Shown here one piece after another: positions 22,397 to 36,771 of a stretch of 64,000 bases of DNA (within the stretch, counting starts at the first letter, position 1; the number at the start of each line of letters is the position of its first letter). A program made the position numbers and the translations under genes. Under the pieces are notes generated by a model. The model saw only the letters and a list, made by a program, of their open reading frames with translations, ran no database searches and was not told where the DNA came from. Origin of the DNA: Edolisoma coerulescens (taxonomy: Eukaryota > Chordata > Aves > Passeriformes > Campephagidae); NCBI GenBank assembly GCA_013397115.1, contig VWZW01002332.1, positions 1 to 64,000 of the forward strand, given 5' to 3'.

Positions 22397-25300
22397 TTCC
22401 CAGAGGTTTTTAAGTTCAACAGCACACTACACTGTGTTTTAGTAACGAGATACAAAATTTCTTCCAACCACCAGTTTAGCCAGAATTATTCTGTCTCTAA
22501 ACTTCCCCATGGGAACAAATCCAAATCCTTGTATGTTTGTTCCTGCTTTCTGAAAACCAGCGCATATACAGATACCACAAAACCAATCAAATGCTAACCT
22601 TAATTGCTGTGAAGGTCTGTGAAGTTATTTGTATAGTGAAACTCATCTTGTTGTGTCTCTTAGTTTTGTGCATTAATGCCTGTTTCTCTATTTTCTCCAT
22701 CACAAACGGAATTTGATATTGGCTTTTTGGTTTTGTTTGGTTGGTTTTTAATCTATATTTGTCATTAATGAGGCCAGTGTTTTACTCCACAGCTTTATTA
22801 TGGTTTTATCCAATCCCTAGCCCCAGAATAACCACAGAAGTATTTACATTAAGGAGAAAGATACTTTATAAATTTAAGGGAGGACACTACCAGCAGAAGC
22901 ATAACGAAAGGATTGAAGACTTAGACATTGGGGTTTATTCTTGTTACACCTCTCTATTAAAATGTATTGATTAAGGCCATTTTTGAGGAGGTATGAAATT
23001 CCCAAGCTGACTTGTAGTTTCATTAGCAATAGAGTCAATGGTAAAACAAAAAAGAGAATGATATTTATGGGCCAAAATCCATACAGACAATAATTACCTT
23101 TAAAACATATTATACCATTCAGAGTCGGTGTTCACTGTGATTCGTATTTATAGGGGTATGAGGAGACAGGTTAAACAGATCCTGTATTAGATCAATTTAT
23201 ATAACTGGAAAAAAAGCCAGGTAACTTCCTAGGTTCACATGCCTGTTGTCTGCTTTGAAATAGAAATATTGACTTTTGAATGGACATAAATATTTAGGAT
23301 AGTTGCTCCAAGTGCAATATGCTGCTTTTCTACAGAGCAGCTGAGTAGAAGGGATGATAGGCAGTTGTAAGGAAGGGGGTGACAGTAAAACAGATGAAAG
23401 ACATGTGAAGTTTGTATACATGAGAGAAACAGGCATAAACTGGCTCTGCTTGCAGTGCTGCTGGGTTGGGGTAGGACAAGTACAATGTAGAGAAGTTCCT
23501 ATATCCTGAGTCCTTGAGTGAGGGTACTCAATAGATTTGTGCAGTTGGAAAGGATCTTTGAAGCTGTCCTTGAAGAATCCGGCTTGTGAGGTCTTGGTAA
23601 GAGGTTGTCTTCTGAAAAAAATTGCCCATTTAGGGCTAATTATTTGATTTATGCTTTATCAGAGGTCAGTTTGAGCTCACTTCAGTGTATCAGTCAGCTT
23701 CACCTATATAGGTGTCCCTGAAGGGACTCCATTTCACTCTGTGGGGGTGCCATTTGAAAAATAGTAGAGCAAACCTGGAAATGTATTTCAAGGCATGAAT
23801 AGAATTTCTTTAATAATTTTAGCCTTTGTTTTAGGTTATGGTGATATGTGATTACTAGAGGTTTACTAACAGTGACATGTTTTGGTTTTTGTATTAAGTT
23901 TCCATATAATTCTTTTGGCAATCTTTCAAAGATACGATCTGGAAAAGAGTTTGTTGGTGCCGTTTTCTTTTACTCAGATGAGCTGGGTATATCAAGCAAA
24001 TCTTTAATGGCCTGGCTGCATATCACAGACTTTTTAATGTGTTTTTCAGGTGTTTACTGACTTTTCTGATCTGTGTGATATGTAGCAGTTTGTAGTAGCA
24101 ACCTGTAGTTTATCATCTCATGCTGCCTCTGGTGCTTGAATTAATAGCAAGGAAGCTGCAGCTGGGGTTGATGAAGGAGCGTGTCAGAACTGGATGATGG
24201 AGAGATAGTAGATATGGAAGTTGTGATAAAAATTGGTAAGTCAAGGTTAACACAGATGTTATTCTTGTCATCTAAACACTAAGAGTTATTTAGATTCAGT
24301 TCCTTTAGATAGCTAATGAAACGGTGCATGTATTACGAAGTACTTATTTACACTATCTTGACAGTAGTAGCTGTGCATTCTATTGAAAGTGTCATTTATT
24401 TAAAGTAATTTTTTCTGAGGATAAGGACATAATAGATGTTGGATAGTGTCTCACTGTTTAAACTGGAATTCCAAGCACTTGTTCTTAGCTGTTGCTGTGT
24501 TACTCATGGGTTGGACCAAATCAGTAATCACACTAGTGGTTTTGCTGCTCAAATAAATGGGGCAGTCTACCACTCATGTAACAAAATTGTACTTCGACTT
24601 TTCATAAATTTCCAGTTCTCCATTTGATACAGTTCTGGCATGGGAACTTTTCAAGCTATCAAGAATTGTGAATCCAAAGTGGAAATTGTTTTCTCCTCTT
24701 TCACAGTGTAAATCATTTCACCAAAACCAGAGTCATGAATTGTCTTCCCAAAGTTAAAGATGTGCTTTGGCAGTCAGATCTGAGTCCCATACAGAGGCTT
24801 AAAACATTGCTAGCAGCAACAGGACTCTGATGAATAATCTCATGGAATAGAACAGAGTATTTGGGATAATATTAATAAATTCTTCTACTTAGAGCCAGCA
24901 CTGCTCCCATTAAAGTGAACACCAATGTCTCAGAGTTTAGAAATCTCACAGTTGCAACCGTATTTATGACAACTACCTCTAAGGTAATTTCATTTCTCTC
25001 CTTAAATTAGTGAGTGCTATATCTGCTGGTTCTGTGGCCTGTACTCTTCATACATTTAGAGAAAAAATGTAATGAAATAGGGTAACCATGATATGATTAT
25101 GAAAAATATTAGGAAAACAATACATGTACTATTTATTTATTTATTTACATATATCTCAGTGAGAGAGCAAAAGAGAATAACCTATTTGTAGAATGCCAAC
25201 AGAGTGTAGATGACAAAGCAGTTGCATGGATATGTATTCATTATTCAGAGTAAGAAAGGATTTCAAAAACACTATTAGTACTAATAGTTTTGTAACTGGT

Positions 25301-26337
25301 CATCAATAGAAAACTCTTTCATCTCCAGGTGGAAAGGGTCAAAGTAATTCTATGTCCCAGGCTGCAATAAACTGGCTATTTTACATCAACTAATATCTGC
25401 CCTGCATTAGGGACTGTTATACCACTGAAGGATTTGTCCTTTGAATAAAACATTAAATCAAAGTCTTTTCTGCTCTGTAGGCATTATGGATAACATGACA
25501 TGACTAATAGGAGTGTAATAATGATTTGAAATCTCCAAAGACTACTGACTTGATGTTTATCAAATATACAGAGTGGATAATGAAAGCAGTTTATAAAGGC
25601 TTGAGGATCAAAAAGTCTAATACACAAAAAGGAGGTGTGACTTCTTAGGGACAAGTATCCCACTCTATTTCAAACACAGACCCAAACCATAGTGAAGATA
25701 TGGGCTAAATCAGAAAATATCTAAAGCAACTAAGTGACTTTTTGTATTCACTGTGTTCTATTGACTTCCGAAATGGTATTTTGATGACTATTTAAGTATT
25801 TCTACCTAGCAGAAGGAGGTGAAAAAAATAGTGAAAACAGACAGATTTTAGAAACCCAAAAAGAGATTAAATGAGTCATTTTTTATGCCAGTCTATCACA
25901 TAAACAGAATATGAATGATTTTACTGTGTTCCCTTGTCATATGGAATCATCTGTGTATTCATATACATTCCAAAGCTGTAGTTCATTAAAAATATTTTAT
26001 TTTTTCAAAATTGAATATTAAAATTGCAACTGAAGTTACGTGTATTGGCTATTATGATTCTGTGAAATGCTGTGGAAACTTCAGTAGGGAGGTACCTGAT
26101 TATAAAAATGGAGCCCACAAATAAAGTTGCCATTTACCAGTTTTTAATGGGGAGCTCATTTCAATCTTAACCTTAATTTTTACACATGACAGAGTTTGTG
26201 GCACATCTTGAAGTCATATAAATCAGTGGATCAGGGGACTATATCAGTTAAGTGGATCAACTGGTTGTTCAAATAGACTTCCCTGAGTTAATCAATAAGG
26301 ATAGTGCCTTTCTGAACTATCCAGACCAGCGGTTCTT
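22397..26337. other. AT-rich non-coding DNA, one possible CR1 scrap
   Basis: No gene recognised. At about 23535-23590 the words gcagttggaaaggatctttg and aagctgtcc vaguely resemble the CR1 3' end on the minus strand but without octamers, so I do not call it. A (TTTA)n microsatellite lies at 25130-25147. Open frames such as 22741-22974 and 23848-24060 show no known motif. Confidence 0.5.
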
Positions 26338-27025
26338 GACCACCTAGTCCAGCCTCCCTCCCGCTACAGTGGGGGCCATGTCCAGGTGACTTTTGAATAT
26401 CTCCAAGGCTGGAGGCTCCACCACCTCTCTGAGTGATCTGTTCTAGTGCTCAGTTACCCTTACAGTAAAAAAGTGTTTCCTAATGGTCAGATAGAACCTC
26501 CTGTACTTTAGTTTACTCCCATTGCTTCTGGTCCTGTCACTGGGCACCATGAAAAGAGCCTGTCTCCAAGCATTTTTAACCCTTCTTTCAAGTGTTTACA
26601 TACACTGATAAGCAAGGGTCTGTTGTCGGCTCATGTTCAACTTGGTGTCTACCAGGAACCTCAAGTGTTTTCTACCAAACTTCTTCCCAGCTGTCTGGCA
26701 GCCAGCATATATTGGTGCCTGGGGTTGCTCCTCTTCTTGCATTTCTCCTTGTTGCACTTCAGGGGTATCCTTTCAGCCCATTTCTCCAGCCTGTTGAGGT
26801 CCCTCTGATGTATCAACCACTCCTCCTCATGATGTGTCATCTCCAAAGTTGCTAAGGGTACAGTCTGCTCCAACGTACAAATCATTAATAAAGGTATTAA
26901 ACAGGGCTGGGCCCAGTAGAGATTTCTGAAGCTATTCTGCCAGTTTCGGGACTCTAACAAGACTTCTTGAAGTCTTTAACTACCCTCTGATCCTGGTCAT
27001 TTAGGCAGTTTTCAATACGTGTGTT
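26338..27025 (-). mobile_element. CR1 LINE fragment (3' UTR and C-terminal ORF2), minus strand
   Basis: Read on the plus strand, the order ctagtccagcctccctccc, gacttttgaatatctccaag, gaggctccaccacctctctg, gtgctcagttacccttacag, ttgcttctggtcctgtcac is the classic reverse-complement CR1 3' region. It then runs into ORF2 (26661-26960). The terminal octamers are eroded, so the exact 3' boundary is approximate. The 5' end fades at about 27000-27025. Confidence 0.9.
26661..26960 (-). pseudogene. CR1 ORF2 fragment (dead)
   Basis: The minus-strand frame contains DLNRLEKWAERIPLKCNKEK and NPRHQYMLAARQLGRSL, matching the CR1 ORF2 stretch LEKWA-RNLM-FNK-KCKVLH...NPRHQYMLG--QLESSLAEKDLG. The first 40 or so residues also resemble CR1 coding DNA but in a shifted frame. 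Part of the KVLHLG segment is deleted. Confidence 0.85.
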
Positions 27026-27797
27026 CAAACACATATATATGCGTATATACATCAAGTATGAAAGAAATACTTTCTAGAAATATTCCCCTCTCTCCTGAAG
27101 ACTTTAAATTGGATGATAAAAAAAGACTTTGTAATTAGAAGGTCAGTAGAGAAAAAAATATATGATTGCCTGACAACCTTTGTGTATAGAATAATTAGAA
27201 AATGAAATGAGAAAATGTGGGAACAGAAATCTTCTACTGGTGTAATTCATATTTATCTAGCACAGTAAGCAGAGACTGAGTGGAAGACATCTCATATGCT
27301 TCCTCCTTTCTGATAGATAACAGCGTCTATCACAGGAAAAAAAATGAACAGAACAGTGAAAAAATAAAATTCTTTTAAATATACAGTCTTCTTTTGCCAG
27401 GCTTGGGTGCATCATCTGCAAACTCATTCCCACTGAATTTATTTAGTCATGATTCATTTTAATACAAATCATTAGCAAGACAGATTTAGAAGCACTTATC
27501 CAAATACAAGTGCTAGACAGCATATTCTAGGCTTTTAAAGACAACAGCACGAATCCAAGACTGTGGCTTTTCTAGGATGAACAGTGAGGAACAGATGTCA
27601 GGAACGGTAAATGCTATATGACTGTGGAGAGGATCTGCCCCTGGCTGAAAACAATAAAAATGTACAGCGTAAGTCTCCCAGAGAAATCTTGATTATCAGA
27701 TGTAACTGAAATAGAAAAGCAAGCAAATGACTGACAAAAATAAATAAAAACAATGTAGGAAAACAAACAAAGGATCAAAGCTCAGATCTTTAGGTTT
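27026..27797. other. AT-rich non-coding DNA, nothing recognised
   Basis: No gene or repeat family seen in this 0.8-kb gap between a CR1 fragment and an LTR. Confidence 0.55.
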
Positions 27798-28370
27798 TTT
27801 GGTTTAACCCTAGCTTGCAAATAAGTGCCATGCAGGCACTAGCTTGCTCCTCAGGTAGGATGGGGGAGACAAACGGAAGGGTAAAAGCCATAAAACTTGC
27901 GGACTGAGATAAAGACAGTTTCATAGGTAAAGCAAAAGCTGTATGCACAAACAAAGCAAAAGAAGGAATTCATTCACCACTTCCCATGGATAGACAGGTG
28001 TTCAACCACCCCTAGGAAAGCAAGATTCCATCACTCATACTGGTGGCTTAGGAAGACAACCACCACCACTGTGAACATCCCCTCCTTTCTCCTTCCTCCC
28101 CCAGCTTCTTATGCTGACCAGGACGGCATTTGGTATGGAATATCCCTTTGGACCAGCAGTCCCAGCTGTGTCTCCTCTCAACCTCTTGTGCACTTTCAGC
28201 CTCCTTTTTGTCGGGGTGGTGTGTGGAGCAGAAAATGTCTTGACTCAGTGCAAGAACAGCTCAGCAGTAACTAAAACATCCCTGTGCTATCAACACTATT
28301 TCCAGCATAAATCCAGAACACAGCAGCATACCAGCTAATGAGAAGAAAATTAACTCTGCCTTTATCAGAG
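27798..28370 (-). mobile_element. Solo LTR, avian ERVL-like (family A), minus strand
   Basis: The plus strand starts with tttggtttaaccctagct, the reverse complement of the family A 3' end (ggctggggttaaacca). It passes through caaagcaaaagaaggaattc and attcaccacttcccatggat, the cagcttcttatgctgacc and ggtatggaatatccctttgg blocks, and finishes with gagaagaaaattaactctgc, the reverse complement of the gagttaattttc start. About 570 bp and colinear with the copies at 60451 and 8510. No internal retroviral region. Open frames at 28071-28338 are antisense shadows. Confidence 0.82.
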
Positions 28371-30246
28371 ATGGGAGTGAGTTCACCGTACACCAAATTA
28401 GATCTTACATTTTAATTTCCTCAAAAATAATATAGTTTGTACACACTGAAACTACTCTTCAGAATAAACCATCAAATGATAAACGACAATCATGTGGCTG
28501 CCTGCATCAACTGTGCTGCTGATCTGAGCTAGTTTCCCACATATTTTCTATCCAAGGCTTATAAAGAACAGAAGCACAGAGCTGCATATGTCTTCAGTAA
28601 TTACTTTCAAACAAACATAGTGGCATGCTTCAGGCTAATTCTCTGTGATATCAGATTTATTTTGGATTTTCTTTTTTCCTGTTTTCTTTTTTTCAACTTT
28701 TTTATTTTCTATTCACATAATAAAAAAAAAACAAACCTGTGAGTACAATTAAAACTGTTACTCTATAATGCACTATTGGAACTAATAGTAGAGACTGACT
28801 TAAGAACCTTTAGATATCTTTATTTGCAATCATTCTTGCAATATGGCTTCTAGTAATGCAAGCCTTTCTTCTGCTTTCCATATTCAAACAAATTCCTAGA
28901 AATAAAGACACCTGGGATCTGTCAATGTTTTTTGCATAACTAGAAGAAGTGTAATATGATCTTGCACCAAATCTAAATCAGTTCATTTCATCTTGCAAAT
29001 ATTAATGTCAGAAGTGTTTCGCATTCTACCAGCCCACATGTTTTTCTCAGTTTTTTATTAACCTTATTTTTCTCTTGTGACCTTTATGTTTTGTTTTTCC
29101 TGATATTTTTTGTCCCAGTGGTCATTTTCTTCCCAGAGAGATTGCCATTTATTTCACTAGATTCAGTAAGACTCATTTGAGACAATGATAATTTTCTCTG
29201 GATGAAACATGTTAATTCTTTTATTTCCAGGTCAAATGTAGTTTTTGCTGTGAAGAAGAAAAAAAAATTATGTCTTAGTAATTTAACCTGAACCTATTTT
29301 ATATATAATTTCAGAAAGATGGAGGGTTTTCTTTTAAGAATGGCAGATCATTTTTTCAGACCAACAGACTACGGAGGCAGTGAAAACAGTACTTTAACTC
29401 CTGAAATATCAAACTGATGCAGCAGATTATCACAAGCACACAGTAATACATGTTATTTTATTTTAGGGATATGTAGATATATTTTATTATGATTCCAGCA
29501 AAAACTTGAAAGTGCATAATCTATCAAGAACTTGTCCCACTTTTTCCTATTGTTCAAGTCCTAATTTGATTGAATCGTAATGAATACTGAACAATCACAT
29601 GTAATGCAGCAGAAATAAAGGTTTTAAATCACATGTGCATTTTTGAAAATTGAGCACATTAAGAAATATGAGAAACAGAAAGCAAGTTACAAGTTTTAAA
29701 GCAGGGATCATTATGTTATGTATCAAGTCTAACTATTCATTCTCAAACTACAAAGAAGGAAAACGAAAAAAATGCTTTTATGTAGCAAATAGATTGTATA
29801 GTGTCACTGTTCTTCATGTTTAAGTCAGACAAACAAATGACAATTAAACCACAATTCAGAGTGACTAAGTATTAAAAGAAGCAGACAAAGATGGATTCAA
29901 TGCAAAAGTTAGAAGCAACAAAAATACAAAGCTAACATCAGTTTTATTTACCTGCTTCTTGAATCCTATGGATTATCTTTCATTTTAGATTTACTCTAAG
30001 TGATTGTTTCTGGCATAATGATTTATGAATGGTTTGCTAAGTTTGAAGCCAAATTTAAAATGCTAAAATTTCATAAGAAACCTTCATTCCAGCTTTTGAG
30101 GGTTCAAACTTAAAGGGGACTCTTAGCGATTGCAAACCACTGAAAATGTAAATCAGTGCATGTGTGACAAGTAAAACTAAACTGTAATATCTCATCATAA
30201 TGTTGTTTTGTAATCTATGATGAATGAAATGGAGAGGGATTACTGT
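28371..30246. other. AT-rich non-coding DNA, nothing recognised
   Basis: No gene or repeat family seen; some A/T homopolymers, for example 28721-28731. Confidence 0.55.
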
Positions 30247-30296
30247 AGAATCACAGAATCATTTAGGTTGGAAAAGACCTCTAAGTTCATTGAGTC
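30247..30296 (-). mobile_element. 50-bp CR1 3'-end stub, minus strand
   Basis: agaatcac agaatcat followed by ttaggttggaaaagacctct and aagttcattgagtc is a near-consensus CR1 3' end. It stops abruptly at about 30296 where unrelated sequence follows, so it is an extremely 5'-truncated insertion or the remnant of a deletion. Confidence 0.88.
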
Positions 30297-33200
30297 ATTT
30301 ATATTGTTATAATGATGTGTTACCGAAAACTGCATACATTTTACTTCATGAATATTAACACATGGTTCTCTTTCAGGACATACAATTATTTAAATCATTG
30401 CAAAAATAATACAAATTATTCAGGAAACAGTAGGACAGTAGAGCTAATCTACTTCTTTTACAAATTAATCTGAAAATAATTAATCTGTTCTCAGTGAGAC
30501 CTACTATGCAGAAGAATGTTTTGTTGCTCTGGCTTACTGGATTTTGAAAATTTGCTTAAGTCATGCCCAGCCATCAGTTGGGGTTGTACATTGCACAATC
30601 ACATTAATATTACATAATGCATATAGATCTTTCCAGTTGCCATTGTATTTCCCACGAGGTTAGGTGGCTACAGTCCACTTCCTAGTTATCAGTGACTAAT
30701 TCACAAAAGATATTTCCTTTATTTTAGGGAGAGAGAGAACCTTACTAAGACTAAAGGAAGGATTAAAGAACAACAGTAGAATCTTTTTTTTAATTACAAA
30801 GCACTAGCATCTTATTTTTCAATGCTATTTTACATTTTTGCTTGACAGACCTTGTAGTATCGTTAAGCTGATAAAAAAACATATGAAAAATACATTTCTT
30901 AATGTTGAAAAAGGACTTCTAGACTGATCCCAACATTAATATTCTACATTGAAATAATTTGAATTTTGTTTTCCACCTACACACAGTTATATTTTTGTTT
31001 TGGGTTCTAAAACTTATATGTGAGTGTGGCCTGCGGAGCGGAACTAAGATTTTGTATTCATTTTTTCCCATGTTGTTAACTGCAACTGTTGCTGTGTTTG
31101 AACAAAACCTTATTTTTCATTTGTTTCCTTATAAGTGAAACTGGGACCTGTGTCCATTTTATAGGTAATAATTCATGATGAAAAACCTGCCACAAGGGGT
31201 ATACATAAGTCAGCAGATAGTCTGCCTTTGTTTCTATGTGCAGCAAACAGCACTGAAAAATGTAGTTGCTGAATACTAATCTGAAGAATTAAAAGAAACA
31301 GAACAAGTGCAAATCCAAAGGCTTTCTCCTGTTTATGTAACACACTTGAAGAGCAGTAAACGTTTGCCACCATAAATATACAATGTTGTTATTATAATCT
31401 CAGTATATAATAATTAAGGATAATCAAGACTCAGTACAATGCAAACAGGAATGAACAGTGGGCTACATGGAGATTGCCCTTCTTGTAACCAAGTTATAAA
31501 CTGATAAATTTCAGTACCAAAAAAAGGTGTATGCTGATTGCTGACAGAGTTTGAATCAAAGCTGGACAAAATAGTATAGAGAAAGTGAGGAGAAGTCTGG
31601 ACTGCTGCCTAAAGTATAAGATCCACCCGAACTAAAAATTAATTTCTTCTAAACTAGTAGGAAATCTAATATCAAATGATATTATATCATCTGTATGTCC
31701 AGCTATCTCTTCTGCTTGCCGTTATTAAAAAATATTTCAGCTGTCCAGAATAAGAGACTTAATTTACAGAAACATCTAGTTCTTCTCTCTCTCAGTCAGT
31801 CAAGCACTTGGCTAAATTACAATCGAGTTAATGAGAAGTCCACAGCTTACTCAAGTCTCTAATGAATCAGGGCGTGATTCACCTCATCTAACTTTAGACA
31901 CCTACAAAGCATTTATTCATCTGACCTATTTTAGGCAAGTACTTTACAAAGAGATAAAGCCCTCCTTTGACATGTTCTTTTCCCCAATTAAACTACAAAA
32001 GTTTATTTCCAATCAGACTGTAAAGAACATAACTCACTCAGACATAGAAATTCACATTATAGACTTTGCATCTGTCCATGTGAATCCCAGCCAGGTGTCT
32101 GATCCTGTTTTAGGTCATGTAATCCTTGAGTTTGCCAAGTTATGAGCCAGTATTTGACCCAAGTGACCTATTGCACAGAACCTAGAAAAACAAAATCTGT
32201 ATTTTTAGGGAAAATATCTTTGACTCAGCTAGACTTAATGTTTCACTGTACCTATTATTACTGAAGAATTTAATTTCTTTTCTGAATTCTGGTAAGGAGA
32301 GTATTGGTCAAGTAAACTATTGAGCTTGATATGAGACAAATCTCATGGAATATCAGGCCGTGAACTGGGCACCTCAGTGATTTAACATTAAAGAAAAAGA
32401 CTAATGAGGAAACTTGAGTAAACAATACAAAAAAATGTAAATCAAATCTAAAAAAAACCCCCAACCAAACAAAACCCAATGAAGTGTCATGGATATTCTC
32501 TTGCATTTGACTACAAAATCAGGTTTATTTTAAAAGGTATTTCATGATGCTAAATAAATATCTGCTACTACATATTTTGGACTCACTGAATGTGAGAAAA
32601 CAAATTGCTGAAGACACAGGCTCAGATTTGAAGATTCATGGAGAGTTAGTCAGCAAAACGTGGGAAGTGTGGAAGTCTAAGGTAATAGAGGAGAAATTTT
32701 CAGGACGCGCATGACACTGGGTCAGGATAAAATAACTGAACTTAATTTTATGGGGGGAACATGAGAATTGTGTGGGACTGTGTCTAGAACTAAAGCTAAA
32801 GGAGAACACATGCAGGCGGTCTGTTATGAACATGTGGATGTTATTTTGTGATACCAGCCAGAATGCAAATTCCAGCTTAAGGCACTTTGCAAAGCAAGGG
32901 TTGAAAGTCATATCGGAACAGCCATAAGAAGTACACTTTTCTTTCCCTCAAGATTGATAACACGATTAATGTCTCTAATGAGGATTGATCACATTTCCCA
33001 GAACTTGTAAAATTGCAATTGTAACTGTCATAAGAGTTGGAGAAAGCTTTTATTTCACTTGGCAGGCTCTTCTCCAGTGAAGAAATGTCACTGCTTCCAC
33101 TCTAGTTAAGTAAAGATTTTGTCTTCTCATTTTTCACGTTTCTACTTTTCAGCTACTTAGAGAAGAAATTCTTAACATTTTCTTCATACTTTTGTACATC

Positions 33201-35594
33201 AAGTATTGACACTCTTCCTTTAAATGATTTACTGCCTAAATAGACTGTAACTTAGCTTAGACTAGGAAGTCAAAAATCCAGATTTTTTTCAGCAATTGAA
33301 AAAGTACATAAGAAAGGCTAAAAAAGAAACAGTTCAAAGGAAGGATTAAGTCTGAGACAATGAATCAGAATTAATTACTTATACAATAACATCTCAAAGT
33401 AAGTGAAAAATATTCATAGTATGCTAAAAGAGAAAAAACAGAGCTGAAAGAAGATGGAAAACCACCAACCCACTCCAAGTTGTCTGAATCTTGTATTTTA
33501 AATTATTTGTCAGACAATTATAGTGAACTATGCAAGAAATTTCAATCCCCGAATTTCAATCTCTGAGTTTCAGTTAATTATGCTAAGGCAAACCCAACTA
33601 GTCTACAACCTTAAGAGCCATATTAGTGTCACCAAACTTGATATAGCATGAGACAGCAACATCATTCTCCACAAATCAGGCAACTCTTCAATAAATAAAA
33701 AAAAGTAAAAAATTTATAGGATTGGATGAATTGTGATGATGAAAGACTGTTACTAAAAAGACTGTTATAGTCGGGACTGTGAGGAAACAGAAAAATAATA
33801 GTTCATATCTGTGCTAGGAAGGTTCTTTTTTTAATAGATGAATCCCACAAAAAGCCTGAGTTTTTTACTCGTTCATCAGTATACAAAGATGTAATACAGC
33901 TTTATAAACCAAAAAGTTCAGGAGTGATATACAATAGCTTATTTAGTATCTGTTTGAAAAAACAGAAATACTTTTCCTCTCTCTTATTCTTCCATGTCCC
34001 TTGTGTTTTTCTGTTTTCTGTTCATTGGTCTTTCTTTATCAGCCAGAAAATCTTGGTTTGAGTAATATTGGACAGGCCACCCAAGGCAGCTTTTGCTCAA
34101 AACATTGGCATTGGACGGGTTTGGTGCTCATGTGAAATATGGACTAAATTCAGTTTTTGAGTGGTAACAGAGCTGGTTCTGAAAGAGAGGAAGAGCAGGA
34201 AGTGTGGTTGGCAGAGGTAAAATATAGCTGAAAAGAACAATGAGATTTGAGGAGCTACGAGGGTAAAGGAAGCTGAGAGGGGTCTTTGAGGGATCTGAAA
34301 AACTCAGTGTCAGTTTCAAAGGCTGGAAGGGTTAGGGGCAGTTGTGAGACAGTAACTGGGAGAAGTAAGGAAAAATTGGGAGGAGACTGTTGGAAATTGA
34401 TGATGGTTGATAATTTTTTCTGACTGTTACAAAAAGTGTAAGTGCTTTGATTTTATTTCTTAATTTTTCAATTATAAGTATTTTTAGAATAGTTAATTAA
34501 ACTATTTGGGCCATGATCCAGAAACATGCTTAGGGCCACAAATTATCTAGGCTCTTAGGCATATGAAGAACCTCAAGCATGTGTGAATATTCATGGCCTT
34601 ATGGCTTCATATACTTAAGTCCAGTGATAGAACATATTTTAAGTGCTGTAAACAGAACTATTAATGTATATTTTTATCCTAGAAAGAAAACTACTTTCTC
34701 TAGCTATAGCTCCAGGCCAACTTAATTATGTCTCATGGGAAGCATGGTTTACTCTGATTACCAGAACTAGATTTCAAACCTCTCTAACAGGTTGCAGTAT
34801 CAGATGTGGAAGAAACTTGCCTTTGCCACGTTTCTTTTGTTCTCAGGATAAAGAACAGCATTTTCTGTGAATGTTAACAGCTAGAGACTACATCTCACTA
34901 TGTTGACCCGTTCTGCAGAATGTGGAATGCCTCCCTGCATATTTCCAGGTCTCTTTACTTAGGGGAGAGAATGTTCCACATTGCATAGTACCTGTACAGC
35001 ATTCTAAACCCACTGGCAAGTATAATCATTTTATTGTTATCACTATCACATTTAACAGCTCCTGAAGCCTTCATTATATTTCCATACATCTCTATGCAGC
35101 CAGTCATCTGGTTCAGCTGCTTACTTGATACTAAATCAGCACGGAAAAAGCATGCTTTTGTGTCTGCTTTCAAAGGTGTTGCTTAAACACAGCACAGAGG
35201 CGGCTGCTGGGCTTAGCAAAGGTAGGAAGAATTAAAAACACCATCTGCACCCTCATCAGTGTGTTCCATAAACATAAAAATATGTCATGAATGAAGATGG
35301 GAGAGAGAATGTTCAGATCTTGAAGAAAGAAAGATAAATAGGTCATAGTTTAAATATACTCATCTGAGTGGGGAAATAACTCTGGAAATTTCAGCTACCA
35401 GTAAAGGAATGCAGATACAGGCAACACCTGTTCCGTGGAAATTATTTACCATATTAAAAAAACCCCAAACAACAAAACCAAAAAAACCCCATATATAAAA
35501 AAATTGTATGTCCATGTAAAAATTTTAGATTTGAATACAAAATCTCTAGGGAAGAAAATAATGAATGTGGCACATAGGAACATGTATTCAAGAG

Positions 35595-35682
35595 CTGAGT
35601 GGTTTGGGGTATTTGGTTTTGGATTTTTTTTGGTTGGTTAGTTGGTTAGTTAGTTTGTTGGTTTGTTTTGTTTTTTTTTTTC
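35595..35682. repeat. (GGTT/GTTT)n low-complexity tract
   Basis: ggttggttagttggttagtt and related words run into a T homopolymer. G/T-only strand asymmetry. Confidence 0.8.
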
Positions 35683-36155
35683 CAAAAAGCTAGGCTTGGT
35701 TAAACATATAGAAAATACCAAAGCCCCCAAACTGTATCTAAATCCTAAAAAAAAAAAAGTTCTGTATTTCTAGCTATATTTAAACAGTTTTCAGAACTGA
35801 GTAATATCTATGATTATGCCAGTTTAAAAGAAACTGCAGGGACACATTGGTAACATATAAACCAATAAATTTAATTTTTTTATGGTGAAAATCTTGAGGA
35901 CTATTTTAAATCATCAGCCAGGGAAATATTTAGAATAAACACACTTTGATTAAGCTCTTTTCAGTTCTCAAGAAAACGGTAGACTTCTAATCTTATTTGA
36001 AATCTGTGAATTTACCATTGGATTTCCAACAGTGAAATCTGGAAAATGGAAGGGCTGGGAGGAGGAATTAGGTAAAAGTTGTTAAAGAGTCAGGAAATAT
36101 TTTATAGCAGGCTTTAGAAGGACTTTCAAATTCCAGGGGAAACCCATCTAGTGTG

Positions 36156-36156
<1 letters not shown>

Positions 36157-36188
<32 letters not shown>
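36157..36188. repeat. Poly-T tract, 32 bp (poly-A on minus strand)
   Basis: 32 uninterrupted T residues. No retrocopied gene is visible next to it. Confidence 0.95.
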
Positions 36189-36193
<5 letters not shown>

Positions 36194-36771
36194 GCAGACA
36201 TTCCTATCCTGTGTCAACTTTCCAGCTAATGGCAGCTTATCTGAACAATGAAAGTGCAAACTATTTCTTCTGCATAATGAAAGCACTCTTTCCTGAAACA
36301 ACAGAAGGAAAAACGGTGAGGTTGAATTCAAACCTGTTTATTCAACTTTTCTCCCATACTTAAATGATAAAAGGGTCTGTCAATTCTTCAAAGAGCAGAA
36401 TGAAAGAATCCAGATATACTGAACTGCAAGCTACAAAACACATACTGCTATATGATTTATCTCATATTCTTTGCAATTTTCTACTAAAATTTGCAAATGA
36501 GAACAGTCCAAAGGGATTATATATATACTTCAAGAATAAACACATATTTGCTTTACAAAGAGAGAAAGACAACTTTTAAGATTTATACTTACACTTCATT
36601 CAGAGCACTGTAAATTAAGCCTGTAAAGTAGTCAATGATACTGTTCAAATTCTGTAAAGTGAATGTCTAAGTCTTTCCAGGATCATGAAAATCTCTTACA
36701 CTTATGTGCAAAATTCTGAAAACAAACTTGATTGGGATTTTGATCATCTCAATTCTGTCTATATTCAGATA

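Larger units (their letters stand above)
30297..36771. other. AT-rich non-coding DNA with simple repeats, no gene recognised
   Basis: About 6.5 kb without a recognised gene, CR1 or LTR. Open frames (for example 31831-32145, 104 codons, and 32636-32911, 91 codons) have no known motif and no supporting splice signals that I could identify. Simple repeats inside it are listed separately. Confidence 0.5.

Noticed and set aside
23535..23590. CR1 3'-end-like words
   Set aside because: The resemblance is limited to about 40 bp without octamers or neighbouring CR1 blocks.
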